A stretch of 64,000 bases of DNA from Amycolatopsis bartoniae (lineage in GTDB: Bacteria > Actinomycetota > Actinomycetes > Mycobacteriales > Pseudonocardiaceae), in the NCBI RefSeq assembly GCF_014191255.1, contig NZ_JACHWH010000012.1, positions 1 through 64,000 on the forward strand, read 5' to 3'. A model generated the notes under the pieces. It worked only from the letters and a program-made list of their open reading frames with translations, was not told where the DNA came from and ran no database searches. The first letter of the stretch is position 1. Every line of letters starts with the position of its first letter. The position numbers were made by a program, and so were the translations under genes. Positions 11,678-21,142 of this stretch are shown here, in pieces.

Positions 11678-12526
11678 CTACCCCTGCCGCGTGCCGCGGT
11701 GCAGCACCGCCATGTCCTGTTCGCCGTGCCCGGCCTCGATCGCGGCCTCCAGGTGCGCGAGCGCCGCGCGCACGCTGCCGAGGTCGAGCGGGCCTGCGGC
11801 GTCGAGGACCAGCCGCGCGTCCTTGGCGGCGTGCTCGGCCGAGAAGGACAGGGGGAACTCGCCGGAGATCATCGCGCCGCCCTTCGCGTGCGCGTACGGC
11901 GAATCGAGCGCACCGCCGGAAATGGCGTCGAGGAACAGCTTCGGGTCCAGGCCCAGCTGTTGCGCGAGGGCCACGCTCTCGGCGGTCGCGTTGGTCAGCG
12001 CGAGCACCCACGCGTTGGCGACCAGCTTGAGCCTGCTGCCGTTGCCCGCCGGGCCGAGCCAGAGCGTACGGGCGCCGATCGCGTCGAACACCGGGGCGCA
12101 ACGCTCACGCTGTTCCTCAGGGCCGGAGGCGAGCACGACGAGTTTGCCCTGCTCGGCGGGCTGTTTGGTGCCCAGCACGGGCGCGTCGACGAAGGCGACA
12201 CCGGCCTTTTCGGCGAGCGCGGCGAGCTTTCCGGTCCACTCCACGCCGACGGTGCTGGCCTGGATCCACACCGGACTGCCGGTCAGCGCGCGCTCGGCGA
12301 CCTCGTGCACGGCGGGCCCGTCGGAGAGCATCGTGAGCACGAAGTCGGCGTCCGCCACGGCTTCCCGGGGCTCATCGACGACCTCGACGCCGCGCCCGGC
12401 GAGCAGCTCGGCCTTCTCCCGGCTGCGGTTCCACGCCCGCACGGTCAGGCCCGCGGCGGCGAGGTTCGCCGCCATCGGGCCGCCCATGATCCCGGTGCCG
12501 AGCACGGCGACAGTGGTCCCGGTCAT
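11678..12526 (-). CDS. 3-Hydroxyisobutyrate dehydrogenase-like NAD(P)-dependent oxidoreductase
   Basis: A 282-residue beta-hydroxyacid dehydrogenase. The Rossmann motif VLGTGIMGGPMA is at the N-terminus. The substrate/catalytic region GPAGNGSRLKLVANAWV supplies the conserved glycines, the catalytic lysine and the asparagine. The substrate could be 3-hydroxyisobutyrate, tartronate semialdehyde or a related acid. ATG 12526 is preceded by GAGGAGGA; a reading to 12574 adds a tail with no family similarity. It lies between the DUF948 gene and rarA and appears to be an insertion in the otherwise conserved synteny block. Confidence 0.86.
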   Translation of the reverse strand: MTGTTVAVLGTGIMGGPMAANLAAAGLTVRAWNRSREKAELLAGRGVEVVDEPREAVADADFVLTMLSDGPAVHEVAERALTGSPVWIQASTVGVEWTGKLAALAEKAGVAFVDAPVLGTKQPAEQGKLVVLASGPEEQRERCAPVFDAIGARTLWLGPAGNGSRLKLVANAWVLALTNATAESVALAQQLGLDPKLFLDAISGGALDSPYAHAKGGAMISGEFPLSFSAEHAAKDARLVLDAAGPLDLGSVRAALAHLEAAIEAGHGEQDMAVLHRGTRQG

Positions 12527-12590
12527 GCGCAGTCCTCCTCGCTCGTGGTTCGAGACCCGGCTTTCCCTCCGCACGCCACGCGCAAACGGC

Positions 12591-13955
12591 TCACTCGCCC
12601 CGCACCGTCCGGCGCAGCTTCGGCACCCGGTCGGCGAGCGTGCGCTCGGCGCCGCGCTGCGTCGGCTGGTAGTAGTCCCGGCCGACCAGCTCGTCCGGCG
12701 GGTACTGCTGCGGCAGCACCCCTTCCGGCACGTCGTGCGGGTACCGGTAGCCCTGGGCGTTGCCGAGCTTGGCCGCGCCCGCGTAGTGCCCGTCGCGCAG
12801 GTGCGGCGGGACGGTGCCGATCCGCCCGGCCCGCACGTCGGCCAGCGCGCTGTCGATGCCCGTCACCACGGCGTTCGACTTCGGCGCCGTGGCCAGGTGG
12901 ATCGTGGCCTGGGCGAGCGCGAGACGGCCTTCGGGCATGCCGATGAACTGCACGGCGTGCGCGGCGGCGACGGCGGCCTGCAGCGCCGTGGGGTCGGCCA
13001 GCCCGATGTCCTCGCTCGCGTGCACGACGAGCCTGCGGGCGAGGAACCGCGGGTCCTCCCCCGCCTCGATCATCCGCGCCAGGTAGTGCAGCGCGGCGTC
13101 CACATCGGACCCGCGGATGGACTTGATGAACGCGCTGATGACGTCGTAGTGCTGGTCGCCGTCGCGGTCGTAGCGCACCGCCGCCTTGTCCACAGTGGAC
13201 TCGACGGTGGCGAGGTCGATGGTGCGGTGCTCGGTGGCCGCCGCCGCGTCCGCGGCCGCCTCCAGCGCGGTCAGCGCCCGGCGGGCGTCCCCGGAGGCGA
13301 GGCGCACCAGGTGTTCCCGGGCCTCCTCGGTGAGCTCCAGCTCACCGCCGAGCCCGCGCTCGTCGGTCAGCGCCCGGGTGATCAGCTCGCGCACGTCGTC
13401 GTCGGTCAGCGGCCGCAGCTGCAGCACCAGCGAGCGCGACAGCAGCGGCGAGACGACCGAGAACGACGGGTTCTCCGTGGTGGCGGCCACCAGCAGCACC
13501 GTGCGGTCCTCGACCGCGCCCAGCAGCGCGTCCTGCTGGGTCTTGGAGAACCGGTGCACCTCGTCGATGAACAGCACGGTGTTCTCCGCGTTGTACAGCC
13601 GGCGGCGCCGGGCCTCTTCGATGACCCCGCGCACTTCCTTGACCCCGGCCGAAAGCGCCGACAGCGCCACGAACCGCCGGCCGGTGGCGGTGGAGACGAG
13701 GTTGGCCAGCGTGGTCTTGCCCGTGCCGGGCGGCCCGTAGAGCAGGACCGACGCCGGGGCCGCGCCTTCGACGAGCCGCCGCAGCGGCGCGCCCTCGCGC
13801 AGCAGGTGCTGCTGGCCCACCACCTCGTCCAGCGTCCGCGGCCGCATCCGCACCGCGAGCGGGCTGCCCGGCGGCGGCGCGGACGGCTCCCGTGGCGCCT
13901 CCACCGGGTCGGGGCGCTCGAGATCCGGGTTCACGGTGAAGAGTTCGTCCTGCAC
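12591..13955 (-). CDS. rarA: Replication-associated recombination protein A (MgsA) AAA+ ATPase
   Basis: A 454-residue clamp-loader-like ATPase acting at stalled replication forks. After a proline-rich N-terminus come [15 protein letters not shown], Walker [10 protein letters not shown] (about residue 75), Walker [10 protein letters not shown] and the sensor segment TTENPSF. The C-terminal half carries the RarA tetramerisation region ([23 protein letters not shown]). TAACGT sits six bases before GTG 13955, a leaderless promoter arrangement. The location upstream of alaS matches mycobacterial order. Confidence 0.95.
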   Translation of the reverse strand: MQDELFTVNPDLERPDPVEAPREPSAPPPGSPLAVRMRPRTLDEVVGQQHLLREGAPLRRLVEGAAPASVLLYGPPGTGKTTLANLVSTATGRRFVALSALSAGVKEVRGVIEEARRRRLYNAENTVLFIDEVHRFSKTQQDALLGAVEDRTVLLVAATTENPSFSVVSPLLSRSLVLQLRPLTDDDVRELITRALTDERGLGGELELTEEAREHLVRLASGDARRALTALEAAADAAAATEHRTIDLATVESTVDKAAVRYDRDGDQHYDVISAFIKSIRGSDVDAALHYLARMIEAGEDPRFLARRLVVHASEDIGLADPTALQAAVAAAHAVQFIGMPEGRLALAQATIHLATAPKSNAVVTGIDSALADVRAGRIGTVPPHLRDGHYAGAAKLGNAQGYRYPHDVPEGVLPQQYPPDELVGRDYYQPTQRGAERTLADRVPKLRRTVRGE

Positions 13956-13989
13956 CCTTCCACGTTAGTCGGCAGGTCCGACAAACCCT

Positions 13990-14859
13990 TCACGCCTGCG
14001 GGCTCACCGCGGGCAGCTCGGCGGGCTCCGGCACCTCGACGATCTGGCCGTCGCGCCAGGCGAGGTACGTCTCCTTCGCCGACGCGGCCAGAATGCCCGC
14101 CGCGTACGGCAGCAGGTCCCGGCCCCGCCGCCACAGCCACGGGAGGCCCTTCACCACGAGCCAGCCGACGTGGTCGACCGTCCGCGGCCGGATCCCGCCG
14201 GAGCACACCAGGCTCACCGGCTCGGCGACCGCGATGCCGGCCGCCGCGAGCAGCCCCGTCAGCCCGGCGGCGAGCATCCGGTGCCCCAGCTCCGAGGGGT
14301 GCAGCCGGTCCACGCTCCACGCCGACAGGTCGTAGGCGCCGGGCATGCTGCCCAGGTCCAGGCACGGCACGCCGTGGTGGCGCACCACGCCGTCGATCGC
14401 GGCGTTCAGCTCGTCGATGCGGGCCTTCAGCGCCCGGTACAGCGGCCCGGGCAGCCGGAACACCTTGCCGTGGTCGTGGAAGCGCACCGGCACCACCACC
14501 GTGCCCAGCGCGCGCAGGGTGGTGACGACGTGGTCGAGGTCGGCCGCCATGTCGACCGGGTCGAAGTCCGAGCGCAGGGTGTCGTTCATGCCGACGATCA
14601 CCAGCGCCACGTCGGGCCGGTGCGCGACGGCGGCGGGCAGCTGGTCGTAGCGCACGCAGCGCATCCGGGCACCGGTGACGGCCGCGTTCAGGTAGCCGTC
14701 CGCGGGCACGGCCAGCGCCTGTGCCACGAACGGGCCGACGCCGCGCCAGCCGCGGCCGGGCACGGGGTCGCCGAGGCCCACGGCGGTGGAGTCACCGAGC
14801 ACGGCCAGGCGCCGCACCCGTCGGGGAGTCAGTTCGGTCGGGAGGATCGGCTCGCTCAC
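13990..14859 (-). CDS. SGNH/GDSL-family hydrolase
   Basis: A 289-residue esterase/lipase-like protein with the blocks of the family: GDST near residue 23 (nucleophilic Ser), GMND (block III Asn) and DRLHPSELGH with the catalytic Asp-x-x-His. There is no signal peptide, so it is probably cytoplasmic. A C-terminal extension of about 80 residues (GLPWLWRRGRDLLP) may contact the membrane. Two in-frame GTG codons (14871 and 14859) are possible starts and neither has a good ribosome site. The substrate is unknown. Confidence 0.82.
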   Translation of the reverse strand: MSEPILPTELTPRRVRRLAVLGDSTAVGLGDPVPGRGWRGVGPFVAQALAVPADGYLNAAVTGARMRCVRYDQLPAAVAHRPDVALVIVGMNDTLRSDFDPVDMAADLDHVVTTLRALGTVVVPVRFHDHGKVFRLPGPLYRALKARIDELNAAIDGVVRHHGVPCLDLGSMPGAYDLSAWSVDRLHPSELGHRMLAAGLTGLLAAAGIAVAEPVSLVCSGGIRPRTVDHVGWLVVKGLPWLWRRGRDLLPYAAGILAASAKETYLAWRDGQIVEVPEPAELPAVSPQA

Positions 14860-14924
14860 GCCTGTAGACACTCGGGCACGCAGGCTCACCCGCGGTGAGC
14901 GCAGGGTAACGAGGCCGGGACCTT

Positions 14925-16085
14925 CTACCGAAATGCTGGGTACAGCGGCAGTTCCAGGCCGGGGCCATGGCGCGCGTCGAGCGCGGCGGCGACCGCGTGG
15001 GCGTGCGCGGCGATCTCGTCCACCCCCAGCCGCTCCGCCTCCGCGGCCAGGTTCCGCCACCACGTGACGAGCGCCGCCGCCCGGCCGCCGGGACCGGCGA
15101 GCACGGTCCACGTGCTCACCCAGACCAGCAGCACCTGGTGGTCGAGCAGGTGCGCGAACAGCACGTCGGGGTCGCCCAGCCCGGGCCACACCCCGGTCAC
15201 CTCGGACCGCCACGCGGCGACCATCGCCTCGCTCATGCCCGGCGGCAGCGCCATCGGCTCGGGGCACGTCGCGAACGGCACCCGCAGGTGCGCGGCGTCG
15301 ACGAGCGCGTTGCGCACCCGGCCGCGCTCGAAGTCCAGGAACCGCACGCCGCCGCTGGTGACGAGGTTGTTGTCGGGGCTGAGGTCGACCGGGCTGAACG
15401 CGCGGTAGGCCAGCGACCGGGCCCGCTCCCCCGCCGTTTCGGCGAACCGGCACACCACGTCCGGCGTGGTGACGCCCAGGTGCTCTTCCAGCAGCGCGGG
15501 CAGCTGCGCGCACGCCGTGAGCGGGGTGCTGTCCTCGTGCTTGACCGGGCCGCCGAGGCGGCGCAGCAGCGCGTCGAAGTCGGCCTCGCGGCCCGCGGTG
15601 GTGGCGTGCATCCGGCCCAGCGAGCGCGCCCACGACAGCAGCGCCCGCTCGGCGGCGCGGGCGTCGCGGCCGAGCAGCTTGTCCCGCAGTGTCGGCGCGT
15701 GGCCGAGGTCGTCGATCACCAGGACGCGGCGGGCGCCGTCGTGCGCCAGCAGCTCCGGGCACATCCGCTCCTCGGCGGGCAGCGCGGTGAACAGCTGGTA
15801 GCTGACCGCCTCCTGCGCGAACGGATCGGGCGCACCCTGCGGCGCGGGCTGCGGGTAGTGCTTGATGACCAGGGTGCGGGGCAGGCCGAACGGCGAAGAC
15901 GCGATCTTCGCCCGGACCACCGTGGCCGGGCCGCTGCCCGGGAGCTCCTCCGGGCCGACGAGCGCGATCGCGCTGCCGAAGCGGTGTTCGAGCACCGCCT
16001 CACCGGCCGCGACCGCCGCCGCGACAGCCGGGTCCACGGGGACCTCGGCGCCTGCTGAGCCTTCTTCGGAAGTGTCCACGGTCAT
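14925..16085 (-). CDS. Aminoglycoside-phosphotransferase-fold kinase
   Basis: A 386-residue protein of the APH/choline kinase fold. The ATP lysine lies in LVIKHYPQP, the catalytic-loop equivalent is FSPVDLSPDNN and the metal-binding segment is FLDFERGR. The loop has Pro-Val before the catalytic Asp where most members have His-Gly, so the HGD signature is altered while Asp and Asn remain. The substrate is unknown and nothing links it to drug resistance. ATG 16085 follows TAGGGT by eight bases, so the transcript is nearly leaderless. Confidence 0.8.
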   Translation of the reverse strand: MTVDTSEEGSAGAEVPVDPAVAAAVAAGEAVLEHRFGSAIALVGPEELPGSGPATVVRAKIASSPFGLPRTLVIKHYPQPAPQGAPDPFAQEAVSYQLFTALPAEERMCPELLAHDGARRVLVIDDLGHAPTLRDKLLGRDARAAERALLSWARSLGRMHATTAGREADFDALLRRLGGPVKHEDSTPLTACAQLPALLEEHLGVTTPDVVCRFAETAGERARSLAYRAFSPVDLSPDNNLVTSGGVRFLDFERGRVRNALVDAAHLRVPFATCPEPMALPPGMSEAMVAAWRSEVTGVWPGLGDPDVLFAHLLDHQVLLVWVSTWTVLAGPGGRAAALVTWWRNLAAEAERLGVDEIAAHAHAVAAALDARHGPGLELPLYPAFR

Positions 16086-16131
16086 CGTCTTCGACCCTAC
16101 TAGTGGCCGGGAGGCCAACTCCACCACCATT

Positions 16132-17073
16132 TCAACCAGCGGACCCCGGCCCGACCCGTCCCCGCGGCCCGCGGCGGCGCACGGCGAGGACCACCGACGC
16201 CGCGACGACGATGCCGGCCAGGTTCACCGCGAGCTGCGCCACGGAATGCCACGAGCGCGTCCAGTCGCCGGTGACGGCCGCGACGGCGGCGTATCCGGCC
16301 GCGGGGACCGTGGTGACCGAGATGAACACGCCCACCAGCGCGGCCGACTTCGCCGACGTCATCGCGAGCATCCCGGCGGCACCGGCGAGCAGCGCCACGA
16401 TCAGCGAGTACCACCCGACCTCGTACACGAAGTCGACCTGGGGCCGCGCCCCGCCCCGGAACTCGCCGACGTCGAGCAGCCCGACGGCCACGCTCAGCAG
16501 CGTCACCAGCGCCGTGACCACCATCGCCACCGGGAAGCCGACGCCCAGCGCGAACCCGGCCCGGCGCATCAGGTCGCCGCGGCGCAGCACGAAGCCGACC
16601 GCGAGCGCCGCCAGCGGCCCGAACTCCGGCCCCACCACCATCGCGCCGACGATCGTGACCGGGGAGTCGGTGATCACGCCGACCGACGCCAGCAGGCACG
16701 CGATCGTCAGGAAGGCCAGGAAGGTGACGTTGAGCTGCGACTCCTCCCCGGTGCGGCTGAGCAGCTCCTCCCAGACCACGGCGTTGGCGCCCTCGCCCGG
16801 TGCGGCCTCCTCGGCGCGTTCGGCCGCGTCGGACAGCGCCGTGTCCAGCGCTTCCAGCGTGATGGCGCCGTCGTGGTCGAGGCCGAGCCCGCAGAGCAGT
16901 TCGAGGACCTCGTCGGCCGCTTCCCGCGCTATGTCCGCTTCGACGAGGTCACCGGCCGGCTCGACGGCGGCGCCCCGGTGCACGACGAGGTGCGCCGTGC
17001 CCGGGTGCGACCGCAGCCGCGCCACCGCCTCGTCGGTGTCCTCCGCCGGGCTGATCACCCGCAGGTGCAGCAC
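16132..17073 (-). CDS. DUF389 family membrane protein
   Basis: A 313-residue protein. A soluble N-terminal half of about 115 residues is followed by six or so hydrophobic segments. The DUF389 signature is at the start of the membrane part (TDSPVTIVGAMVVGPEFGPLAALAVG). Transport has been suggested for this family but the function is not established. Its ATG abuts the aspS stop (17073/17074), which implies co-expression with aspS. Confidence 0.85.
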   Translation of the reverse strand: MLHLRVISPAEDTDEAVARLRSHPGTAHLVVHRGAAVEPAGDLVEADIAREAADEVLELLCGLGLDHDGAITLEALDTALSDAAERAEEAAPGEGANAVVWEELLSRTGEESQLNVTFLAFLTIACLLASVGVITDSPVTIVGAMVVGPEFGPLAALAVGFVLRRGDLMRRAGFALGVGFPVAMVVTALVTLLSVAVGLLDVGEFRGGARPQVDFVYEVGWYSLIVALLAGAAGMLAMTSAKSAALVGVFISVTTVPAAGYAAVAAVTGDWTRSWHSVAQLAVNLAGIVVAASVVLAVRRRGPRGRVGPGSAG

Positions 17074-18858
17074 CTAGCTCTCCCGGGCCTCCGGCTTGAC
17101 CTGCGGCTTCGCGTCGATGCCCGCCTCCTTGCGCTGCTGCGCCGTGATCGGCGCGGGCGCGCCGGTGAGCGGGTCGTAGCCGCCGCCGGTCTTCGGGAAG
17201 GCGATCACGTCACGCAGCGAGTCGGCCTTGGCCAGCAGCATCACGATGCGGTCCCAGCCGAACGCGATACCGCCGTGCGGCGGGGCGCCGAACTGGAAGG
17301 CGTCGAGCAGGAAGCCGAACTTCTCCTGCGCCTCCTCCTCCGACAGGCCCATCACCTCGAAGACGCGCTTCTGCACGTCGGCGCGGTGGATACGGATGGA
17401 GCCGCCGCCGATCTCGTTGCCGTTGCAGACGATGTCGTAGGCGTAGGCCAGCGCGTTGCCCGGGTCCTGCTCGAACTTGTCGATCCACTCCGGGTTGGGC
17501 GAGGTGAACGCGTGGTGCACGGCGGTCCACTTGCCCGAGCCGACGGCCACGTCGTCGCCGATCTCCTCGACCGGCGCGAACAGCGGCGCGTCCACGACCC
17601 ACACGAACGACCACTCGTCCTCGTCGATCAGGCCCAGCCGGTGCCCGATCTCCACCCGCGCGGCGCCGAGCAGCGCCCGGGCGCCGCTGGGCGTGCCGGC
17701 GCCGAAGAACACGCAGTCGCCGGGCTTCGCGCCGACCGCCTCCGCGAGGCCCGCGCGCTCGGACTCGGAGATGTTCTTCGCGACCGGGCCGGACAGGGTG
17801 CCGTCCTCGGCGATCAGCACGTACGCCAGGCCCCGCGCGCCGCGCTGCTTGGCCCACTCCTGCCACGCGTCGAGCTGGCGGCGCGGCTGGCTGCCGCCGC
17901 CGGGCATCACGACCGCGCCGACGTAGGGCGCCTGGAACACGCGGAACGGGGTGTCGGCGAAGTAGTCGGTGAGGTCGGTGAGCTCGAGGCCGAAGCGCAG
18001 GTCCGGCTTGTCGGTGCCGTACTTGGCCATCGCGTCGGCGTAGGTCATCCGGGTGATCGGGCGGGGCACCTCGTGCCCGATGAGCTTCCACAGCGCGGCG
18101 ACGATGTCCTCGCCGACCTTGATGACGTCGTCCTGCTCGACGAAGCTCATCTCGATGTCGAGCTGGGTGAACTCGGGCTGCCGGTCGGCGCGGAAGTCCT
18201 CGTCCCGGTAGCAGCGCGCGATCTGGTAGTACCGCTCCATACCGCCGACCATGAGCAGCTGCTTGAACAGCTGCGGCGACTGCGGCAGCGCGTACCACGA
18301 GCCCGGCTTGAGGCGGGCCGGGACGACGAAGTCACGCGCGCCCTCGGGCGTCGAGCGGGTCATGGTGGGGGTCTCGATCTCGACGAAGTCCTGCGCGTGC
18401 AGGGTTTCGCGCGCGACGCGGTTGGCCTCGCTGCGCAGCCGCATCGCGGCGGCCGGGCCGGAGCGGCGCAGGTCGAGGTAGCGGTACTTGAGCCGCACCT
18501 CCTCGCCGACGTCGACGCGGTCGTCGATGGGGAACGGCAGCACCGCCGCCTCGGACAGCACCTCCAGCCCGGTGGCGAGCACCTCGATCCCGCCGGTGGG
18601 GATGTCGGGGTTCTCGTTGCCCTCGGGGCGCTTCGACACCTCGCCGGTGACCCGGACGCAGAACTCCGAGCGCAGCTGGTGGGCGCGCTCGGCCATCTCG
18701 CCCTCGCGGAAGACGACCTGCGCGACCCCGCTGGCGTCCCGCAGATCGATGAAGATCACCCCGCCGTGATCGCGCCGCCGGGCGACCCACCCGGTGAGCG
18801 TGACGATCTGGCCGGCGTGCCCGGCACGCAGGGTGCCGGCGTCGTGGGTGCGAAGCAC
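17074..18858 (-). CDS. aspS: Aspartate--tRNA(Asp/Asn) ligase
   Basis: A 594-residue bacterial-type class II synthetase. It has the N-terminal anticodon-binding OB fold ([20 protein letters not shown]), the class II catalytic motifs ([30 protein letters not shown]; the C-terminal [13 protein letters not shown]) and the bacterial GAD insertion. Many actinobacteria lack AsnRS and use a non-discriminating AspRS with GatCAB; whether this one is non-discriminating cannot be told here. GTG 18858 follows AAGGAG. It lies upstream of the DUF389 gene on the same strand. Confidence 0.97.
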   Translation of the reverse strand: MLRTHDAGTLRAGHAGQIVTLTGWVARRRDHGGVIFIDLRDASGVAQVVFREGEMAERAHQLRSEFCVRVTGEVSKRPEGNENPDIPTGGIEVLATGLEVLSEAAVLPFPIDDRVDVGEEVRLKYRYLDLRRSGPAAAMRLRSEANRVARETLHAQDFVEIETPTMTRSTPEGARDFVVPARLKPGSWYALPQSPQLFKQLLMVGGMERYYQIARCYRDEDFRADRQPEFTQLDIEMSFVEQDDVIKVGEDIVAALWKLIGHEVPRPITRMTYADAMAKYGTDKPDLRFGLELTDLTDYFADTPFRVFQAPYVGAVVMPGGGSQPRRQLDAWQEWAKQRGARGLAYVLIAEDGTLSGPVAKNISESERAGLAEAVGAKPGDCVFFGAGTPSGARALLGAARVEIGHRLGLIDEDEWSFVWVVDAPLFAPVEEIGDDVAVGSGKWTAVHHAFTSPNPEWIDKFEQDPGNALAYAYDIVCNGNEIGGGSIRIHRADVQKRVFEVMGLSEEEAQEKFGFLLDAFQFGAPPHGGIAFGWDRIVMLLAKADSLRDVIAFPKTGGGYDPLTGAPAPITAQQRKEAGIDAKPQVKPEARES

Positions 18859-18954
18859 TGCGGTTGCTCTCCTTGGAAGGCACGGAACTAGCAGGGGATT
18901 TGCTGTCCGTCAAGGCTAACGAACGCACCCGCGGCGGCCGTCGGCAGGTTTCAC

Positions 18955-19977
18955 CTACAGCAGCTTCATCTGCTCCGGCACCGCGGCCACCTCCGGCTCC
19001 CGCGGCTCCGGCACCCGGTGCGAGGCCGCACCCCGATCCCGCGCGAAACCGTGCCGCCGCAGCAGCGGGCCCACCCGCGCGGCCAGCTGGCGCTGGTAAC
19101 GCCCGCCTGCGTAGCTGCCCCGGCCGTAGATCTCGCGGTAGCGCTCCACCAGGTGCGGGTGCTCCCGCGCGAGCCACTGCGCGTACCACTCGCGCGCGCC
19201 GGGGCGCAGGTGCAGCGCGAGCACCGTCGCACTCGTCGCGCCCGCGTCGGCCACCGCGGCGAGCAGCTCGTCCAGCTGCTCCACCGAGTCGGTCAGGCCG
19301 GGCAGCACCGGCGCCACCATGACGCCACACGGCAGCCCCGCGTCCCGCAGCCGCCGCACCAGTTCGAGCCGCGCCTGCGGGCTCGGGGTGCCCGGCTCGA
19401 CGCGGCGCTGCAGCTCCCGGTCCAGCAGCGCGATGGACACGCCGAGCCCGACCTCGACCTCCGCGGACACCGACCGCAGCAGCGGGATGTCGCGGCTGAG
19501 CGTGGTGCCCTTGGTGAGGATCGAGAACGGCGTGCCCGACCCCGCGAAGGCCCGGATGATGCCCGGCATCAGCTGGTACCGGCCCTCCGCCCGCTGGTAC
19601 GGGTCGGTGTTGGTGCCCATCGCTACGTGCTCGCGCCGCCACGACGGGCGCCGCAGCTGCGCGGCCAGCACCTCGGGCGCGTTGACCTTGACCACGACCT
19701 GCGTGTCGAAGTCCCGGCCCGCGTCGAACTCCAGGTACGTGTGCGTGCCGCGGGCGAAGCAGTAGGCGCACGCGTGGCTGCACCCGCGGTACGGGTTGAC
19801 GGTCCAGGAGAACGGCACGGCCGAGCGGCCTGGCACCCGGTTGAGCACCGAGCGCGCCCGCACCTCGTGGAACGTCACGCCGGCGAACTCCGGCGACCGG
19901 ACCGAGCGCACCAGCCCGTCGAGCCCCACCAGGGCCTGCTGCGGGTCGGTGCCCGCTCGTTGACTGTCCCACCTCAT
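18955..19977 (-). CDS. Rv2578c-family radical SAM protein, putative SOS-regulated DNA repair enzyme
   Basis: A 340-residue radical SAM protein. The [4Fe-4S]-binding motif CSHACAYC is near residue 65 in NPYRGCSHACAYCFAR, as in the SplB-like (spore photoproduct lyase) group. Further family motifs are MGTNTDPYQRAEGRYQLMP and LTKGTTLSRDIPLL. Annotated relatives include M. tuberculosis Rv2578c; the reaction is unproven. A consensus LexA box (TCGAAC-ATGC-GTTCGA) lies 10-25 bases before the ATG, which argues for DNA-damage induction. Mycobacterial Rv2578c is, as I recall, among LexA-controlled genes. The ATG at 19977 is the only well-placed start. Confidence 0.9.
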   Translation of the reverse strand: MRWDSQRAGTDPQQALVGLDGLVRSVRSPEFAGVTFHEVRARSVLNRVPGRSAVPFSWTVNPYRGCSHACAYCFARGTHTYLEFDAGRDFDTQVVVKVNAPEVLAAQLRRPSWRREHVAMGTNTDPYQRAEGRYQLMPGIIRAFAGSGTPFSILTKGTTLSRDIPLLRSVSAEVEVGLGVSIALLDRELQRRVEPGTPSPQARLELVRRLRDAGLPCGVMVAPVLPGLTDSVEQLDELLAAVADAGATSATVLALHLRPGAREWYAQWLAREHPHLVERYREIYGRGSYAGGRYQRQLAARVGPLLRRHGFARDRGAASHRVPEPREPEVAAVPEQMKLL

Positions 19978-19986
19978 GCCCGTCAG

Positions 19987-20002
19987 TCGAACATGCGTTC
20001 GA
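19987..20002. promoter_or_regulatory. LexA-binding SOS box
   Basis: TCGAACATGCGTTCGA matches the Gram-positive/actinobacterial SOS box TCGAAC-N4-GTTCGA at all specified bases, with palindromy extending one base further each side. On the minus strand TTGACA occupies 20014-20009, and the box would cover the -10 region of that promoter, so LexA would block transcription of the radical SAM gene at 19977. Confidence 0.88.
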
Positions 20003-20010
20003 CTACGCTG

Positions 20011-21075
20011 TCAAGGCACCAGCACGACGGCGGCGGGCCCGCTCGTCCTCGCGGCCAGCTCCAGCGCCGCGCCGGGATCGTCGAGACCGACCCGGTGGAT
20101 CTCCAGCGCCCCGAGGTCGATCAGTCCGCTCGCCACGAGGTGCCACACGGTCAGCACCGTGGCGGGCGAGGCCATCCACGAGCCGCGGACGGTGAGGCGG
20201 CGGCGCATCAGCTGCCCGTACGGCAACGGCAGGTCCTGGCGCACGCCGCCGATCAGCACGAGACTTCCGCCGTCGCGCACCGCTCCGAACCCCGCGAGCG
20301 TCGGCCCGGGGCCGGGGACCGGGCCGAGCGCGTCGAGCACGACATCGGCGGGCCCGCCCGCGGCGAGGATCGCCGCCGCGTCGCCGTTCCCGGTCAACCG
20401 CACGGGAAGCACGCGGTGGTCGAGGGCCTTCAGTCCGTCGAGGACAGTCGCATTGCGACCGACCGCGACCACGCGGGACGCGCCGCGGGCCAGCGCCACC
20501 AACACCGCGGCCGTGCCCAGCTGTCCCGTCGCGCCCAGCACCACCACCGAGTCCCCGGCCCGCTGTCCCGCGCGCTCCAGCCCCTCCGCCGCGATCGAGA
20601 GCCACGGCAGGAAGGCGAGCCGTTCCGGCGGATGCCCGTCGGCGCCCGGCAGGCGGATGAGAACCTCCTTGGGGCACAACGCTTGTTCGGCCGACATCCC
20701 GTCCCGCCAGACCGCCTGCATCGCGCGCGTCCGCTCCGTCGCGACCCCGCGCCCGCCGACCCCGGTCCAGCCGACGAGGATCTCCTCGGGCGCGTCCGCC
20801 GCTCCGGTGGACAGCAGCGCGGTCGCCACGACGAGGTCACCCGGCTCGACGTTGAACACGTCGTCCGCGACGGCGCGCACGCGCCCGATTCCCGCCGCAC
20901 CGAGCACGAGCGGCGTCGGGAGATCGCCCCGCGCCCCCTGCGTCAATGCGGCGGTGTACGCGGGGATGTGCACCGCCAGCACGTCGACGACCGCGCCCCC
21001 GCCCCGCACCCGGGGTTCCGGCACCTCGCCGAGCCGCAGTGGTTTTCCCGCCTCGTCCAAGATCCAAGCTCGCAT
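20011..21075 (-). CDS. Medium-chain dehydrogenase/reductase (alcohol dehydrogenase-like, zinc-free)
   Basis: A 354-residue MDR-superfamily oxidoreductase. It has a GroES-like N-terminal domain and a Rossmann domain with VVVLGATGQLGTAAVLVA. The catalytic zinc ligands of classical alcohol dehydrogenases are not evident, so it may act as a quinone-type reductase. ATG 21075 is the family-consistent start (MRAWILDEAGKPLRL); further upstream the frame runs antisense through the XRE gene. It is divergent from an XRE/MmyB-type regulator 67 bases away, the usual arrangement of such regulators with a target reductase. The substrate is unknown. Confidence 0.83.
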   Translation of the reverse strand: MRAWILDEAGKPLRLGEVPEPRVRGGGAVVDVLAVHIPAYTAALTQGARGDLPTPLVLGAAGIGRVRAVADDVFNVEPGDLVVATALLSTGAADAPEEILVGWTGVGGRGVATERTRAMQAVWRDGMSAEQALCPKEVLIRLPGADGHPPERLAFLPWLSIAAEGLERAGQRAGDSVVVLGATGQLGTAAVLVALARGASRVVAVGRNATVLDGLKALDHRVLPVRLTGNGDAAAILAAGGPADVVLDALGPVPGPGPTLAGFGAVRDGGSLVLIGGVRQDLPLPYGQLMRRRLTVRGSWMASPATVLTVWHLVASGLIDLGALEIHRVGLDDPGAALELAARTSGPAAVVLVP

Positions 21076-21142
21076 GTCCCCGAGTCTCGGCGGGACGGGA
21101 GGACCGAACCAGAATCGGCTTATGCTGGAACCGGAGGTACCA

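Noticed and set aside
13990-15762. 590-codon minus-strand frame as one protein
   Set aside because: Only the last 289 codons match an SGNH hydrolase; the upstream part is an Arg/Ala-rich shadow of the APH-fold gene.
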